Below are positions 1 through 13,400 of a DNA stretch of 64,000 nt, in pieces. This stretch comes from Nectonema munidae (Eukaryota > Nematomorpha > Nectonematoida > Nectonematidae), in NCBI GenBank assembly GCA_030549495.1, contig JAUIRK010001043.1, forward strand, positions 917,040 to 981,039, read 5' to 3'. The notes beneath the pieces were generated by a model, which was not told the origin of the DNA, searched no databases, and saw nothing but the letters and a program-made list of their open reading frames with translations. The position numbers and the translations under genes are program-made. Position 1 is the stretch's first letter. Each line of letters opens with the position of its first letter.

Positions 1-834
1 CATTTCTTTTTTCAATAATGCCTTTTTATTCATGAAAATGTGTTTGAAATGGCATCACATTTCATCTAAAATTTGTTTTTCCAGTGCTAGAGAATTTTCT
101 CAATGTAGTACAGCCAAGGGCGTTCGCCTAGAATTTATAGAGATTGAAAAAATGCCACAAAAATACAAAAAGAAAGAAAATAAATGGAAAAAATATACAT
201 TTATTAGCAGATTTACAGATTAAACCGAGAATAAATGTAAAACAAAAATTGAAATTCTGTTATATAAAATAATTTTAAAAAAGATAAAGAGTTTGGATTT
301 TCGAATAAAATTAATCTTAGTTTTAAAAAAAAAATTTTTTTAATAAATTGTTAGTTTCAATATATTAGAGAAATTTTTGCCACCTCCCCCTCCCCCCTTC
401 ATTTTTTTCTGCGGATACCCCTTAGTACAACCTATACAATTCTTAACCACACAGTTTAAATTTTAACCGATTGCTCTAAGTTAGAGCAGAACGGCTAATA
501 AGTAACTTGTTGTAAACCTACTTACAAATCAAGGAATCTTTTGCGTAAAGATCAGAGCTGCTGAATCTGAAGATAAAATGCCAAAACTGGAGTTATCAAA
601 ATGAATTTGTTGTAATTTTATTTATCATAGCGCATACTATTTATAAAAATATTAGCCTTTTGTTATGGCATTTTTTAAAGTTTAAAAAATGAGTTATAAA
701 TTATAAAAAAAGAAAATCAAATTATAGATTTTACATTATAATGATTTATCCGAGCATGCAAAGTTTTATCCACTTCGTCTCCAATAAACTTCAAAATGCT
801 CTGAGTCCACAGCTCTGGTAAAGATCCAATGGGA

Positions 835-1450
835 AGCCTATCAGTGACTAAAATAAACTAAAATTTCTTTTGTACAAAATTGGCTGAATTATATGCCTTA
901 AAACTTTGTGATTTTTTCTAAAATCGTTAGATGTATCTTTTGATTCTATTTTCATGGTAGTTGAATGCTCTCATGTCAAAAACTGTCAATCAAAATCAAA
1001 TGTACATTTTTTTCAGCATAATTTTTATATTATAATGTCTATAACTTCGTGTTTATATTAGATACACTCTTGAAAATTTATAATGATAAAATTGCTTACG
1101 AAAAATTCAAAACATTCATTCATATTTTAAACAAAAATTAATTTTATTTTACTAAATCGATCATGCTGATTGGATTTCGCAAGTTAGTTTTGACTATTAG
1201 GGCGTGAAAATTTATGAAAGTGTCAATCAAATGTGCGTTTTTCGATTGAAAATTGTGTCGAAAAATATTATTCAAATTTTAAATAATACATATATATTTT
1301 TATATTAAATCAACCATCCTCACTTCTGTTCCGTACTCACTTTTTGCAATTAGGGAGTCAAAATGTCTAAAAGTATCAATCAAGTTTGCGATTTACGTCT
1401 AAAATTTTTCTCCAAGAATATTATTTAAATATCTCCAAGAATCAACCGGG
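835..1450 (+). repeat. Left arm of inverted ~150-bp tandem repeat family
   Basis: Degenerate monomers about 150 bp long repeat here; for example the phrases around 1157 (TCGATCATGCTGATT) and 1311 (TCAACCATCCTCACTTCTG) hold equivalent positions 154 bp apart, each followed by a GTCAATCAA phrase. The reverse complement of 8540-9525 carries the same monomers and the same outer sequence (for example CATGTCAAAAACTGTCAATC near 972). No coding potential is seen. It could be one arm of a foldback-like element or an independent satellite insertion. Confidence 0.6.
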
Positions 1451-1530
1451 GTCCACATGGAACCTAGGGGTCCATATAATAATTCAGAGGATCCACAGGC
1501 GAAATAACGTTTTTATTATAAAAAGTTCCC
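1440..1530 (+). mobile_element. hAT-like MITE end fragment
   Basis: The phrase GGGTCCATATAATAATTCAG followed by a GGATCCACAGGCGAAATA-like stretch and TTTTTATTATAAAAAGTTC is repeated almost exactly within the element at 3093-3520. It lies immediately upstream of the piggyBac relic, so the two may be adjacent insertions. Confidence 0.5.
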
Positions 1531-1542
1531 AAAAATGACCAA

Positions 1543-2850
1543 ATGGGTAAATTGACTAAAAAATTTTACAAGCTTAAATCTGTTTTCGACCAAAAAAAGG
1601 AATTTATTTCGAAAGACAAAACACTTTGGATGAAAAAAACTTTTTCGAAGAAAACGCAAAAACTAAATTTGATGAGGAAAGAAGGTGGTCCATCAAAATT
1701 TCTTCTTGCAAGAGTTGATGATGCTATACATATACGTTTTCAAAGAGCTGATGAGTGATGCGATACTGGAAAAGATAATAAAGTATTCCATTTTAGAAGC
1801 CAGAAGAAAAGCAGATTAAAACTTCGATCTGACATTAGATTAAATTGGTGCGTTTATTGGATTATGTTTTGCTAGAGGTGTTTTGAAAGGCAGGAGTGAA
1901 CCGCTACGCAGTTTCTGGAGTAAAAAAACAATGAGTCGTAATAAATTTAAAGCGATAACGAAATATCTGAGGTTTGATGATAGAAACTCCAGACAAAGAG
2001 CAAGAAAGGATGACAAATTTTGTCTGATAAGAGAAGTAGGGGAAACTTTCATTCAAAACTGTATGAAATGTTATGTTCCGAAAGGATTCTGCAATATTGA
2101 TGAGTAGTTGTTACCTTGCAAATCAAGGTGCAAGTTTACACAATATATGCCTGCTAAACCTGACAAATTTGGAACATTGTCAGTGTAGGGCTTTCCCCAT
2201 ACACTGGTAAAGAAGATAACAGATTCAAGCCTTTAGGAGAGCATGTTGTCATGAAAGATATGGCACTTTTTTTGAACATGGGACTCAAAGTAACAACAGA
2301 TAACTTTTTTTACTAATTTATCTCTTGCTCTAGAACTTAAAAAGTTTCAAACATCTCTTCTGGGAACGATAAGATCACACAGAAGAGAAATACCGCACGA
2401 ATTTGTTGAAAAAGCTAAATCTTATCTCGCTTTCCGCTATTTCGATTTCGCCTTGAAGGAAGAAAAAACTCCTAAAAGAAAATGGAATAACTAAAGAAAA
2501 GGTAGATACAAGTGATCAAATGATAAAGTTTTACACAACTAGACCCTCAACAAGAAGATGGGGACCATGGTGGTGTTTTTTAATATTCTTGATATGGCGT
2601 GGTTTGAACTCTTTCATTTTGTCTAAAGAAATAGGTATTATTAACTGTTCAAGAAGAGAATTTTTGCTATATCTTGCAGAGAGTCTTACGAATCAATGTA
2701 GAAATAAAAGAAAATTGTCTCTTATGCTTCCCTTGGAAAATCCAGAAACGCTTCTCTAAAACAAAAACTAAATGTGGCAAGTGCGCGTTAATTTAGTAGG
2801 CGGATCCTGTTCTAAAAACATATGTTCCAAGTGTTATAATTAAAATTGTT
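1543..2850 (+). pseudogene. piggyBac transposase relic
   Basis: Several short open stretches in different frames match the DDE_Tnp_1_7 (PGBD/piggyBac) transposase in the right order. At 1846-2106 come IGAFIGLCFARGVLKG and KFKAITKYLRFDD followed by a Dk..lire motif and the CNIDE catalytic-region motif. Just downstream CKFTQYMPAKPDKFG matches the family's 'YmpsKPdKyG' block. The end (2700-2850) carries the cysteine pairs (TKCGKC, CSKNICSKC) typical of the C-terminal zinc finger. Stop codons interrupt it (for example in place of the residue after CNIDE at 2104) and the reading frame changes several times, so it cannot be active. Many TTAA-flanked MITEs in this window could have been moved by relatives of this element. 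Confidence 0.8.
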
Positions 2851-3092
2851 CCATTTTATTTTTTTACTTTACACTATCTATATTTTTATAAATTAGTTCA
2901 AGTTATCCTAAATCTAAAAGGAAAGCCATAGTAAACGAGTATATATATCCATAAAATTGAATGAAAATAGGGCAAAGAATATTATTCATTCAAAACTGAT
3001 GATTATATGCACAAAAAAAGATTATACTCAAAAATATAGCATATGGGTCAATTGAGCCTTTTGGTCGTTAACAATCCAAACAGACACACCAT

Positions 3093-3520
3093 CCAGGGTT
3101 TCTCAACTTGGGTCCATATAATAATTCAGGGGGTCCACAGGCGAAATATTATAAATTGGGGGACCATAATGATATTTTGTTGGTCCATGAAGAAAACCAT
3201 CTCATAACAGTTTTTATTATAAAAAGTTCGCAATAGACTTGACATCGTAAAAAGAGGTGCTTTACGACTAGCATTAACTTCAATGCAACCAGATATAAAG
3301 AAACTCGTTGAGCAGCTAAAATCAACCACAGGGATCTCATTAAATATCCTTATTTTTTTATTAAAATAAAAATTGTATTATAATTGAGTTGCCTTAGATT
3401 TTCTTTGATTTCAATATATACTAAAAGAAGTGAAGATATATCTTCTCAACTTTACTTTTTGACAAAAGTCTTTATCATGGGGTCCATGATTAAAAAAAAA
3501 GGGTTGAGAAACACGGGTAA
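3093..3520 (+). mobile_element. Short non-autonomous hAT-like element with C-terminal transposase scrap
   Basis: The ends are imperfect inverted repeats: CAGGGTTTCTCAAC at 3094 and, at the right, the complement of GTGTTTCTCAACCC. Inside, 3229-3340 on the + strand reads RLDIVKRGALRLALTS and PDIKKLVEQLK. That matches the tail of hAT transposases of the ZBED5/SCAND3/FAM200 type, where a conserved N-R-L-x-V...L.L...P.I..L block follows the dimerisation domain. No clear 8-bp target duplication was found. Confidence 0.6.
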
Positions 3521-3559
3521 TTGATATAACAAAAATATAGCTGTGTATAAAGGTAAAAA

Positions 3560-3668
3560 GTAAATGCGCAGCTTGTATCGAACTATGAGGAAAGTAGGCT
3601 TCATGCGGGATCGAGCCTAAGGCCTTGAGTTATCGAAACCCCGTATCTAACCAAACTTACACACTCCC
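3560..3668 (-). mobile_element. tRNA-like SINE, copy 1
   Basis: On the - strand the sequence reads GTAAGTTTGGTTAGATACGG, then GGTTTCGATAACTCAAGG, then a B-box-like GGCTCGATCCCGC, then AAGCCTACTTT and GTTCGATACAAG. The same order of motifs recurs at 31915-31990 (+) and 51165-51262 (-). This indicates a dispersed Pol III-type SINE family. The A box is weak. Confidence 0.6.
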
Positions 3669-3838
3669 CCTTTTTTATAAACACACTCTTTTTGCTGAAT
3701 GCTAATTAGAATATGAAATCTTTTAAAAAATTGTTAGTTTCTTTAAAAAAGTAGAAAGACTTTCATATACAAAATAGATACAATTACATATATATTTTTT
3801 AAACCAGTTAAAAATATTCAAATAGTATAAAACTAAAT

Positions 3839-3993
3839 GGGTCTTTTCGTTTTGACGGCCACATCAAGTAATCACCATTTCGCCAGCCTTTTATGGTTAA
3901 TTATAGTTATTAATATTATAGCAAGCAGGACATAACTATAAAATGCAGACGAAATGGTGATTACTTGATGTGGCCGTCTAAACGAAAAGACCC
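3839..3993. mobile_element. Palindromic GGGTC MITE, copy 1
   Basis: Long terminal inverted repeats start GGGTCTTTTCGTTT and continue through CACATCAAGTAATCACCATT. The right arm mirrors this and ends AACGAAAAGACCC. The flanks (AACTAAAT and AATTAAAG) agree at 6 of 8 positions, in keeping with the perfect 8-bp duplication of the second copy at 55841-56170. A GCAGACGA motif lies at 3945-3952. An 8-bp duplication with GG ends fits Merlin- or hAT-like elements; the class is not certain. Confidence 0.8.
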
Positions 3994-4284
3994 AATTAAA
4001 GAAATATCAAAATGTTTTCTAAACGCAAGTTTTTTTGTTTGAGTTCTGTTTTTTTAAATTTTATGTACTCGAATAAAAGTCTTGTTTTTTCCTATACGTA
4101 CCCTAATAGACCTAATTTAAAATAGATACTTATCTTTGAAATAGTATATGTATTTAAATGAAACATACCTGATTCGATGGTTACAGTTTATTTCAAACAC
4201 CAAGTAAGTTTTGCCTCAATGTTTTCAATTGCCGCTTCCTTAGTGCCCAAGTGAAATTTGCATGTTAATCATTCATTTTGAAAG

Positions 4285-4415
4285 CGAGAAGAAAAGTGCG
4301 CTAATGAAGAATCAAGTCTGGAAATGTGCAAGTATCAAACGTGCGATTCTGCAAACAAGCAAACGGCAAAAGGCGAACACTTGCAATACCGAGTAGGCGA
4401 TGTCCTTCAAGATAA
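4285..4415 (+). CDS. CLK: CLK kinase exon: domain entry (GDVL)
   Basis: The frame reads [12 protein letters not shown], then [19 protein letters not shown] kinases have 'GHLxxxxGDVLxxRYEI' at this point, just before subdomain I. The donor is AA|GTGTAT, phase 2. The two leftover bases join the first base of the exon at 9748 to give a lysine codon, so the junction is consistent. The 5' border is uncertain: an in-frame stop at 4279-4281 requires an acceptor after it, and AAAG at 4281-4284 is a weak choice. The stretch is clearly richer in GC than its surroundings. Confidence 0.65.
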
Positions 4416-7400
4416 GTGTATTATTTCCTTTTCACTTTTCTAATGCATTCGACTTTTATTTGCACTTTTTCACATTTTGTCTCTTCCATGTTCAAGAGAA
4501 TGCGAATGTTGCATAAAAAACGTCCGTTTTAGTGTTATTGAAAAAGATCCGCACGGGATTCTTTTTCAAAACCTCGGTCTTAACGCTTTTTAACCCTTTG
4601 AGGATTAGTGTGACACAGGTGTAGCAAAAATAATAATCGTCCTACAAAATTCAATTGAAAAGGAAAGCAGACACTTAGTCTTCAAAATTTTGGTCTCCAA
4701 CACGACAACCTGGAGAAATGCAAAATGCAATGAGCGTATCAAGATAATGGATGATCGATTTACTAAAAATTGTTAACGAATTTTTGGCGACAAAAAGTCC
4801 TTTCTGACAAAAGACAGCGCCTCTGACAAAATTCTATCCAGATAAGCATCGAAAAGGAATCTTTTTAGAGCGTTAGGAAATCAAATCAAGTATATATAGA
4901 GTCGGGTGAAATAAAGTAATTCTTGTGTCTTGGGCTAATCTACATTAAATATAATTCAGACTTAAATGGGATATAAAATATTTTATGAGGACCATAGAAA
5001 AATCTTACTGATGCACACGTCAAATATGTTATCAAGAGAAAAATTGAACCATTAAGCCAGTATATGCAAACTTATTTACCATAAATAATACAAATTTGTT
5101 AATTTTATCAAACCATGATTTTTTCCATTTTCTTTTTTAAATTTATAAATTTTAGAAATATTATACTATTACGTAAACTAAATAAGGATGGAGTAAATAG
5201 GTGTCAAGATTAAAGGAAGTGGGGTGGAAATGGACGGATTTTAAAGATTTTTTGGAGAACAGGCTGGGTTAAGTGGAAATTTTATATCTTAAAAAATGTA
5301 TCACACGATATAGAAATAATATTACGTATATGGGGGGCTGTATGAGCCTCAAAATAATTTTCAGTTCACATTTTTAGCATAGCTTATTTATAAGTTGGCA
5401 AATATTGATTTTGGCCTTCCAGAAACAACTACCGCTCATCACATAATCGCAAAAGAGATGGTGGTGTCTATTTAAATTCCCATTGAAAATTAAGAAGAAA
5501 ATCCTACTTCTTTGTTTTTAATTTATTGTAGCCAATCTTTATTTTGCGTGGTTGCTAATAGGCTGAATAATAATTCGCCGTTTCAATAAAAGTCAAAACC
5601 CCTTAAATATGAAGAATTTTTAAAAGTTCAAAAATCAGCATTAAAAGATTTGTAGAATTTATCTCAATCTTTGGGAAATTTTGTGAGAGTTTAGCTTGCT
5701 ACATAAAAGATATCAACTACAATGAAAGGATCAATATCATAGAAAAGCCTCTATAAAAGCCAAATGTAGTTACGACCCAAAAAATATTCCGATCAAGAAT
5801 TTTGTCACTAATTTTAACAAAGGCAGGAGTAAAATTTGCCCCGTTAGTTAAATATGTTTTCCATTGATTGATCCACTAGTTAATTTATAGTGAATTATTT
5901 TTATGTTTATTAAATTCTGTAAAATAATCCCCTTTGAAGATTACATAATTAGGCATCTTGGTTAATGACTATCCAAAATCTACCATGTGTATTAAAACAT
6001 CGTAAAGCACATTTATCTTCCCATTGCTACTTATAATGTATAGAAGAAATCGTAATGTATCACTCTACCCGCGATCTTCGTACTATTCTAATTCAATTTG
6101 CATAATATTTGACAAGTCCTCAACTAATTCCTAAATGGGGCAACGTCAAAAATTCTGGGAGCCTATCGTTAGGGTTAGTGTAGAATTAGCACTATAGTGT
6201 TAGTATTAGAGTTAGTGTTAGCGCAATCCTAAATACATACATTTACCTATACATTTTTTGAAATTCTTGACACAAACATTCCTATTAATTAACCTAACCC
6301 TGACCCTAACCCAAAGGCATAAACTGAAATACTATCTCAAAAACAGCGGTATAGTCTGTTTTGAATTTTAAATCGGAATTCCCTCCTTCAAAAACTTAGA
6401 ATAGGATTAGATTTCTTCATTAATTCTAAACTGTCGCAAAATTGAGTTTGCCGCAACAAATATTGAAAAATTTGCGAGATATGAAATGAAAAGAAGCATT
6501 ATATTTTTTACAAATTCATTCCACTTTTTAAGATAAGATATTGAATGAAGTTGAAAGAGGAACATTTAGCAGTGTGGTGAAAGTTAAAGACTTAACCAAG
6601 TAACTTTTATTTTTATTTGTTAAGGAGGAGAAGATGTTTATTTGTGAAATTTGATAAATGTATCATAAAATATGAAGAATATATAGTAACAAATATGTTT
6701 GAACACAGAGAATAAATAGGTAACGTGGTGATATTTTTCAAAAGGCCAGAAAGCCTTTAATGTGAAAAATCACTCATTATACAATGTAAATAAAAAACAT
6801 TGTACAAAATTGACTTTAAAATGGTCAATATAGTAGTAAATGATGAGAACATACTCAATAAGTTAAAGGGAGTAAGAGATTATGGAGTGGTATAAAAACT
6901 AATAAATGCAATTTAGGTTTTTTTTACATCGTATAATATGTCCTTTTTGTTCACATTTGAAAAATATGACGGCGTAAACTATTGCTTCATTGTGGTCGTG
7001 CATATTTCTTTCTATACTCTTGACAATAAATGTCTTCTATATTTTTAATTAAGGAGTTTAAGTAAGATTTTTTTAGATCATCGCTTCTCAAACTCCGGCC
7101 ACATGGCCAAATGGACCACAAAAATGCTAGTTGGGCGAAAGAAAAGCTATAATTTTTGTTGATCACATGCCAAGTATGTGGACCAGAGGAAAATTAAATT
7201 ATTGAGCCAGTATGCAGACATTTATTGGCAATAATTGGTACTACAAAAACATCTAAATGCAAAGCAGTTATAAACTCTACGGGTTTAACCGGTTTTGAAA
7301 ATCTTAATTAAAACCGAAAGTTACAACCGGCCATTATTAATTAAGAAGAAGAAGAATTATTCATAATCATAATAATTCATAATCATAATAATCATACAAA

Positions 7401-10400
7401 CTTTATTATACTAAAACATTAAATATGCCTTAAAAAAAGAAAAGAAATGTACTGTAAGATTTCAAAGGCTTTTAGACCGCTTATATGAATCCATCAAAAG
7501 TTATTATATAGTAAAATATGTATATAGACAAGTATATATGTTATAAATTACATTATGAGTTACATATTAAAACGTAAGTTTAAAATACCTAAAAAAAAAA
7601 TATTATATATATATTTATTGAGGGTATCTATAATCCAGGTACCAATGATGTTTTGAGTGTACCTACAATCCCAGTACCAATGATATTTAAGGGAACCTAG
7701 AATCACGGTGGTACCAATGATCTTTAACAGAATCTAGAATCACGGGAGTACCAATGATCTTTAACAGGACCTAGAATCACAGTACCAATGATCTTTAACT
7801 GGACCTAGAATTTTGCCAATGATCTTTAAGTGGACCTAGATTTTTGGGACGACAAACAGGCTTATCCTAGTACATACATAATATATAATATATAAATATA
7901 ATTATATAATTAATTATTTTATTCATATTAATTAACGCGTATATTATTTAAAAATAATAAAGTAATATCATGAAGGTTGTTAAAAAAATTATCAGAGAAT
8001 ATGCAAAATTTTATTTTAAAAACTTTTTCTATATCTTTTATTTTTAATGATAGATCATACAGATGAGGTGGATTTGAACACGAAGCTTAAAATTTATGAA
8101 ACTACATGTAGGAGATGGGAAATTTTCTTTTCTTTTATCATACTCAATTTTAAACGATCAAGTGTTCAAAGCAAAAGAGGGCCCGAAAATTTTTATTTCA
8201 AATCTTCGTTCATTAAATATGCTTGAAAGAACATGGATGCTTCGTGCTTTCTAAGAATTTAGTGTGGGAATTTTTAAAATGAAGGAAATGTTAACATGGT
8301 GAAAAAATATGAAAATAAAAAATGATATTTTTGTTTAATTATGTTAAAAGAAATAATAAATGTTTCAGATGTAAAAGATAAGGCTCAACTTACGCAAATC
8401 CCGCATGCATGTCTATTTAAGGTCTTTCAAAAGTATACTATTTTGGCAAAAGTGTTTATATTATATGTGTGGCGTATGATAGATGTTTATGTAAATATTT
8501 TTATTTATACATCAAAATCTAATTGCAAAAATTGAGTCCATAGAAATGAAATCAGCCTTGTCGATTTTGTATAAAAATATATATACTTTTTTAAAATATG
8601 TAGGCATTTTTGGAGATAATTTCAAGGCCTACATAGCTAATTAGATTTACACTTTATGATATTTCCAAAAACTCATTCCAGAAATATTCCATAAGAAAAG
8701 CATGGTCGATTTGCTATAAAACATATATTTTATTTAAAATTTGGAAGATGCTTTTGCTAGCATTTTTTTGACATAAACCGCAAATTTTATTGAAGCTTTC
8801 AGATGAAGCATCATCAATTTGCTATAAAAACAGATATTTTATTAAAATTTTAAAAATATTTCTGTATGCAGTTTTCAGACAAACCGTAGATTTAGTTGAC
8901 ACTTTCATATATTTTCAAACACTAGATGCAAAAACTGAGTCCAGAAATGAAACTAGTATAGCGGTTGATTTGGTATAAAAACATATATTTCATGTAAAAT
9001 TAGAGAGAATACTTTTGGAGATAGTTTTCAAACGTAAACAGCAAATTTGATTGTCACAGTCAAAAAATTTCAAACCTATAATCCCAAATCGGAGTCCAGA
9101 AATTAAGTCAGCATTGACAATTTGGTATAAAAACATACATTTCATGTAAAATTTGAATCAATATTTTATTACATATATTTATCATCAATCAAAATTTTGA
9201 TTGACATTTCCAAAAAAGTAGCCATGTTTATTGAAAAAATATAATATATATAAATTGTTATGCGCTCAAAACTGTTTATGTTTATAAATTTTCAAGCGAG
9301 TATCCAATATAGACACTAAGTTATAAGGATAAATAAAGGTAATATCAAAATTTTGCTGAAAATTTTTAGTATTTTATATTGATTGACAGTTTTTGACATG
9401 AGAGGATCATTTAACTACCATGAAATTGTTATCAAAAGATGCAGCTAGCGATTTTACCAAAGGTCATGAAATATGAAAGAATATGTTTCAGCTAATTAAA
9501 ATAACTTTTTTAGTTCAGTGTGGAGAGACGTTTTACGCTCCCCCCTTTTACTAATAGGGGGAACGACCACCAACGAACTATCGACGTCCAGATAACAGTT
9601 CGTTTAGATTAGACAAAACAATAAGAACAATGGTGACAAAATATAGAAAATTTAGAAGCAGATACCGCAGGTGTATGCTATAGAGAACATGTTCTATACC
9701 ATTTCTACAGCTTCTTATTGAGGAATTGAAGAAGAGATTTATTATAGAAGAAAAATACTTGCGAAAGGTTTCCAAGTCCTTACATTCGTTCAGAAGTGCA
9801 ACAAAGCCACCGGGCCAAATGAGCAAGCGTAAGTAAAGCGTAAGAGTTTTTTTGAGTATAATTACCAATCAAATTTAAATTAAATGTGACTATACTTTTT
9901 TTGAAGCAAATTATTTTTTCAAAAATTTTTTTCCATATATAAATTTGCTACTCTTTCGATTTAACTTAATTAAATTATATAAAAAACATTCAATACAAAC
10001 TTAATGTTAAATTTACATATTGACGCTTCAATATAATAAAATTATTGTCTGCAATAAGAGCGCAATGGAGTAACAAATACCCTTCTTTACTCTTTAATTT
10101 TACTCCTTCTCCCTGAATATCCTACCACTCCCTTGCTCCTTATTCCTTACTCTTGCTCCCCAGTCCTGATTTGAAGCGGGCTTCAAGCAAATGTAATGAT
10201 CACTTCTCTTGTCAGAACTTGATATTTGACATCGTCTTTTGAAGGTGACTATCACTAATCCCGCACTGATTTTGTTTCCAAAAACTTTAGAGTTTTTAAA
10301 GAAAAAATATAAAAAGTATTGTGGAAAAGTTTATTCTTAAATCTCTATAATAAATTGTAATAATTTAAAAGTTTATAAAAAAATTTGGAAGTTAAATTAA

Positions 10401-13400
10401 AAGTTTAAAAATCAAGATATGGTGATTAGTTTGTAAATTTGGTGTATTTTAAAACCCTTTCGTGACCAGAAAAATCAGACGATATTTTTTAAAAAGCAGA
10501 AGATTAATATACAAAACTATTTGAAAAAGCAGACAAAGGTAAAATTGTTTATGTATCATATATGATACACTGATCACGAAAGGGTTTTAACCCATTTACG
10601 ACCAATGTTCCTATTTTGGAACATAAGTAATTTCATCTTCGTCTGCTTTTTTCAATTACTTTGAATATAAATCGTCTGCGTTTTTTAGATATCGTCTGCT
10701 TTGCTTGGTCTTAAATGGGTTAACCTAACACATGGCTAAAGCGAAAAACGGCAAATCCTCCACACTAAAAGTCGCAATGATGCCCGAATAGTGATAGTCA
10801 CGTGTAATAGTGCATATAAATAATTGTAATAAAATAATACATTCGTGTATTCTACTTTCACTATATTCCTTCGCTTCTATTTACTTTGTTATTGCGTGAT
10901 TATAGTATATCTCAACGTTTTTATTACGGCAGATGGCTTTCTTTGTACGTGGGATCTTGTTCCAGTCATCCAGAGTTAGATTTCCAATCCAAACATCCTT
11001 CCTATCTTTCTCTTTATGCGAGAATATTCTTCTCTTTATTGCTAACAAAATTTTGTATTTTGAAAAGATTGATTCTTCGAAATATTGATACATATCTTCT
11101 TAATTAAATGCGTACTTTTACGTATTTTATATTTTTAATATAATTCTAAAAAATAAAGTTTTTTTAAACTCGAAAAAATTCCTAGATCAAAGCATAATAT
11201 TTGAGCAAGTCCTATATTTATCATTTTCTGAAGTATGTTATGTGTGCGATTGAGACTAATAAATAATTTTAGAGCAGAAGTTTTTGCAGTAAAGATTATC
11301 AAAAACGAAAGCACATACTTGAAAGCTGCCCAATTTGAAGTCAAACTACTCAACAAACTCAAAACTTTAGATCCCAAAGACCAGAAGTAAAACTCTATTC
11401 ATTATAAAATGAATTTGTGTTGTAATGATTGGGCAGATAACATGATTAAGGCGATTTTTCAAAACCCTCATTATGTTTATCATGATGAGTTTGGAATAGT
11501 ACTGTGAATCTTTAATTAGTATGAATTAAACGAAATATTTTAATCTGTACTTTTTTGTAACAATAAGATCATGAGTAATGAAAATATATGTTGATTTAAG
11601 GATTCACACTTACACATTTTGGTTATAAACTTATGATCATTATTAATCCGTTTATCAAATCTATGCAAAAGAACAAAATAACTTGTAACAGTGTTTTTAA
11701 ATTATATTCTATTAATAACCTTCTTTAAAATTATTTTGGTGTATTTTAAGGTAAAAAAAACATGTACAATTTAATGTTAATCTAAAAGCGTGTGCTGTAA
11801 GTAAGGTTATGTACGTAGATGCATCATTTTGATATCACAAGGTCAAAAATAATATAAATATATATTATTAATATAATATAAATTAATATAATATAAATAT
11901 ATAATTTAACTTGAGTTCGAATCGATCAGCAAGTCTTTTTTGATCATTGTTCTATATTATTCGCGTTGATCTTGAATAAACTTTGATCTTTTCTTTCAAA
12001 TTTGTTTAGGCGCTGCATTCGCCTCCTCCATGACTTCGTGCACCAGGATCATCTCTGCCTTGTCTTTCCCTACTTCGGCTTGAATACTTACGAGTACATG
12101 GTGAGCTCACTTCAAAATATTCTTATTGATTTCTGTATCAATTGTAGTATTTTGAAATTAAAATATTAATTAAGATATTAATAATTAGGTTATTAATTAA
12201 GTTTTCTTAATATATTGTGCTTCTCAACGAAATACTAAACGTAGTATTGTGAAAACCGGATGTAACAAATTTCTGAGGACATTTATTTTAATTCCTTATA
12301 ACCAAAATTCGAAAAATGCGTACCAATTTGAAAAGTTCAAAAGTAAGTTAAATGTGAAAAGTGTTTTCAGTAATAGAAGAACTTTATAAGTTTTTTTTCC
12401 GTAAAAAAGCCTCATTTTATGCTTGTTTCTCTTTTTACAAAAACGCATCATCCATTTTACTTTTTCAGCCAAAATAATTTTATTTTATTTAAAAGCGCTT
12501 TCTTTTTACTCCAATTTGCCGCCTAATTCTTCTGCTCGTACATTCATCCAGGGCATCTACACTTTCATCAACCAGGTTAAATTCTATCAAATGCTCTATC
12601 TCTTCATCACTGTCTTTTCTTCTTTTATTTATCTCATCATTATTCTCATTAACATTATCATGGCTATCACTATCAACATTTGAAACATATTGATTTTGAA
12701 AAACAAAACCACAAAACATTTTTTAATTGATTCGATTCTTCACTTACTGAAAACCAAATTGATTTCAATAAAAATTTGCATCAAGTAAAATGCGCTTAAA
12801 AATCTTCCATATTTTCTTCTATTTCTTTTGCACCAATTTTTTCGATAATAATCTAACGCATTAAAACATTTTTCAGTTAATTTTCTTATTTATGAATCAT
12901 TTAGTATAAATTAATTATATAGATTGAAGTTAGTTAAACAAAAAGTTGATAAATTTAATGGTTATTATTTAACCCATTCAGACACAATGGAACACCAGTA
13001 TCCCAAAAATCTTCAATTATATAAAATCTCATTGAGAAAGAATGCAGTCAATGGAAAACCAATGCCTGAAAGGGTTAACTCATTTGGTAGCAATGTTCCC
13101 AAAGGAAACGCGAATGAACGCTTCTTTTAAGCAGAATGGAGATTACTAAAGTCGTCCACGTTCTCTTTGGAAGCAGTGGTACTAAATCGTTTAATTTGCC
13201 AGTATAATTTTTACCAAGTTAATTTTTTTTGGATAAACAGTTAGCTATAGTTTATTTGTTTGCCAGAATGTTATTTAGTTATTATTTTTTAAATCGCCAA
13301 ATTTTAATTGTGTGAATTATTTTGAAAAAGCTATTAACCCATTTTGGATTATTGTTCCTGTAGAGAGGAACGCGAACTACCTCCAATTTCCAATGGAATT

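Noticed and set aside
6155-6320. Telomere
   Set aside because: The TTAGGG-like units are few, degenerate and in both orientations, and unique sequence lies on both sides.
10881-11093. Minus-strand frame [20 protein letters not shown]
   Set aside because: It looks protein-like and has a possible TTAG acceptor, but no family or partner exon was found and it lies inside the kinase gene on the other strand.
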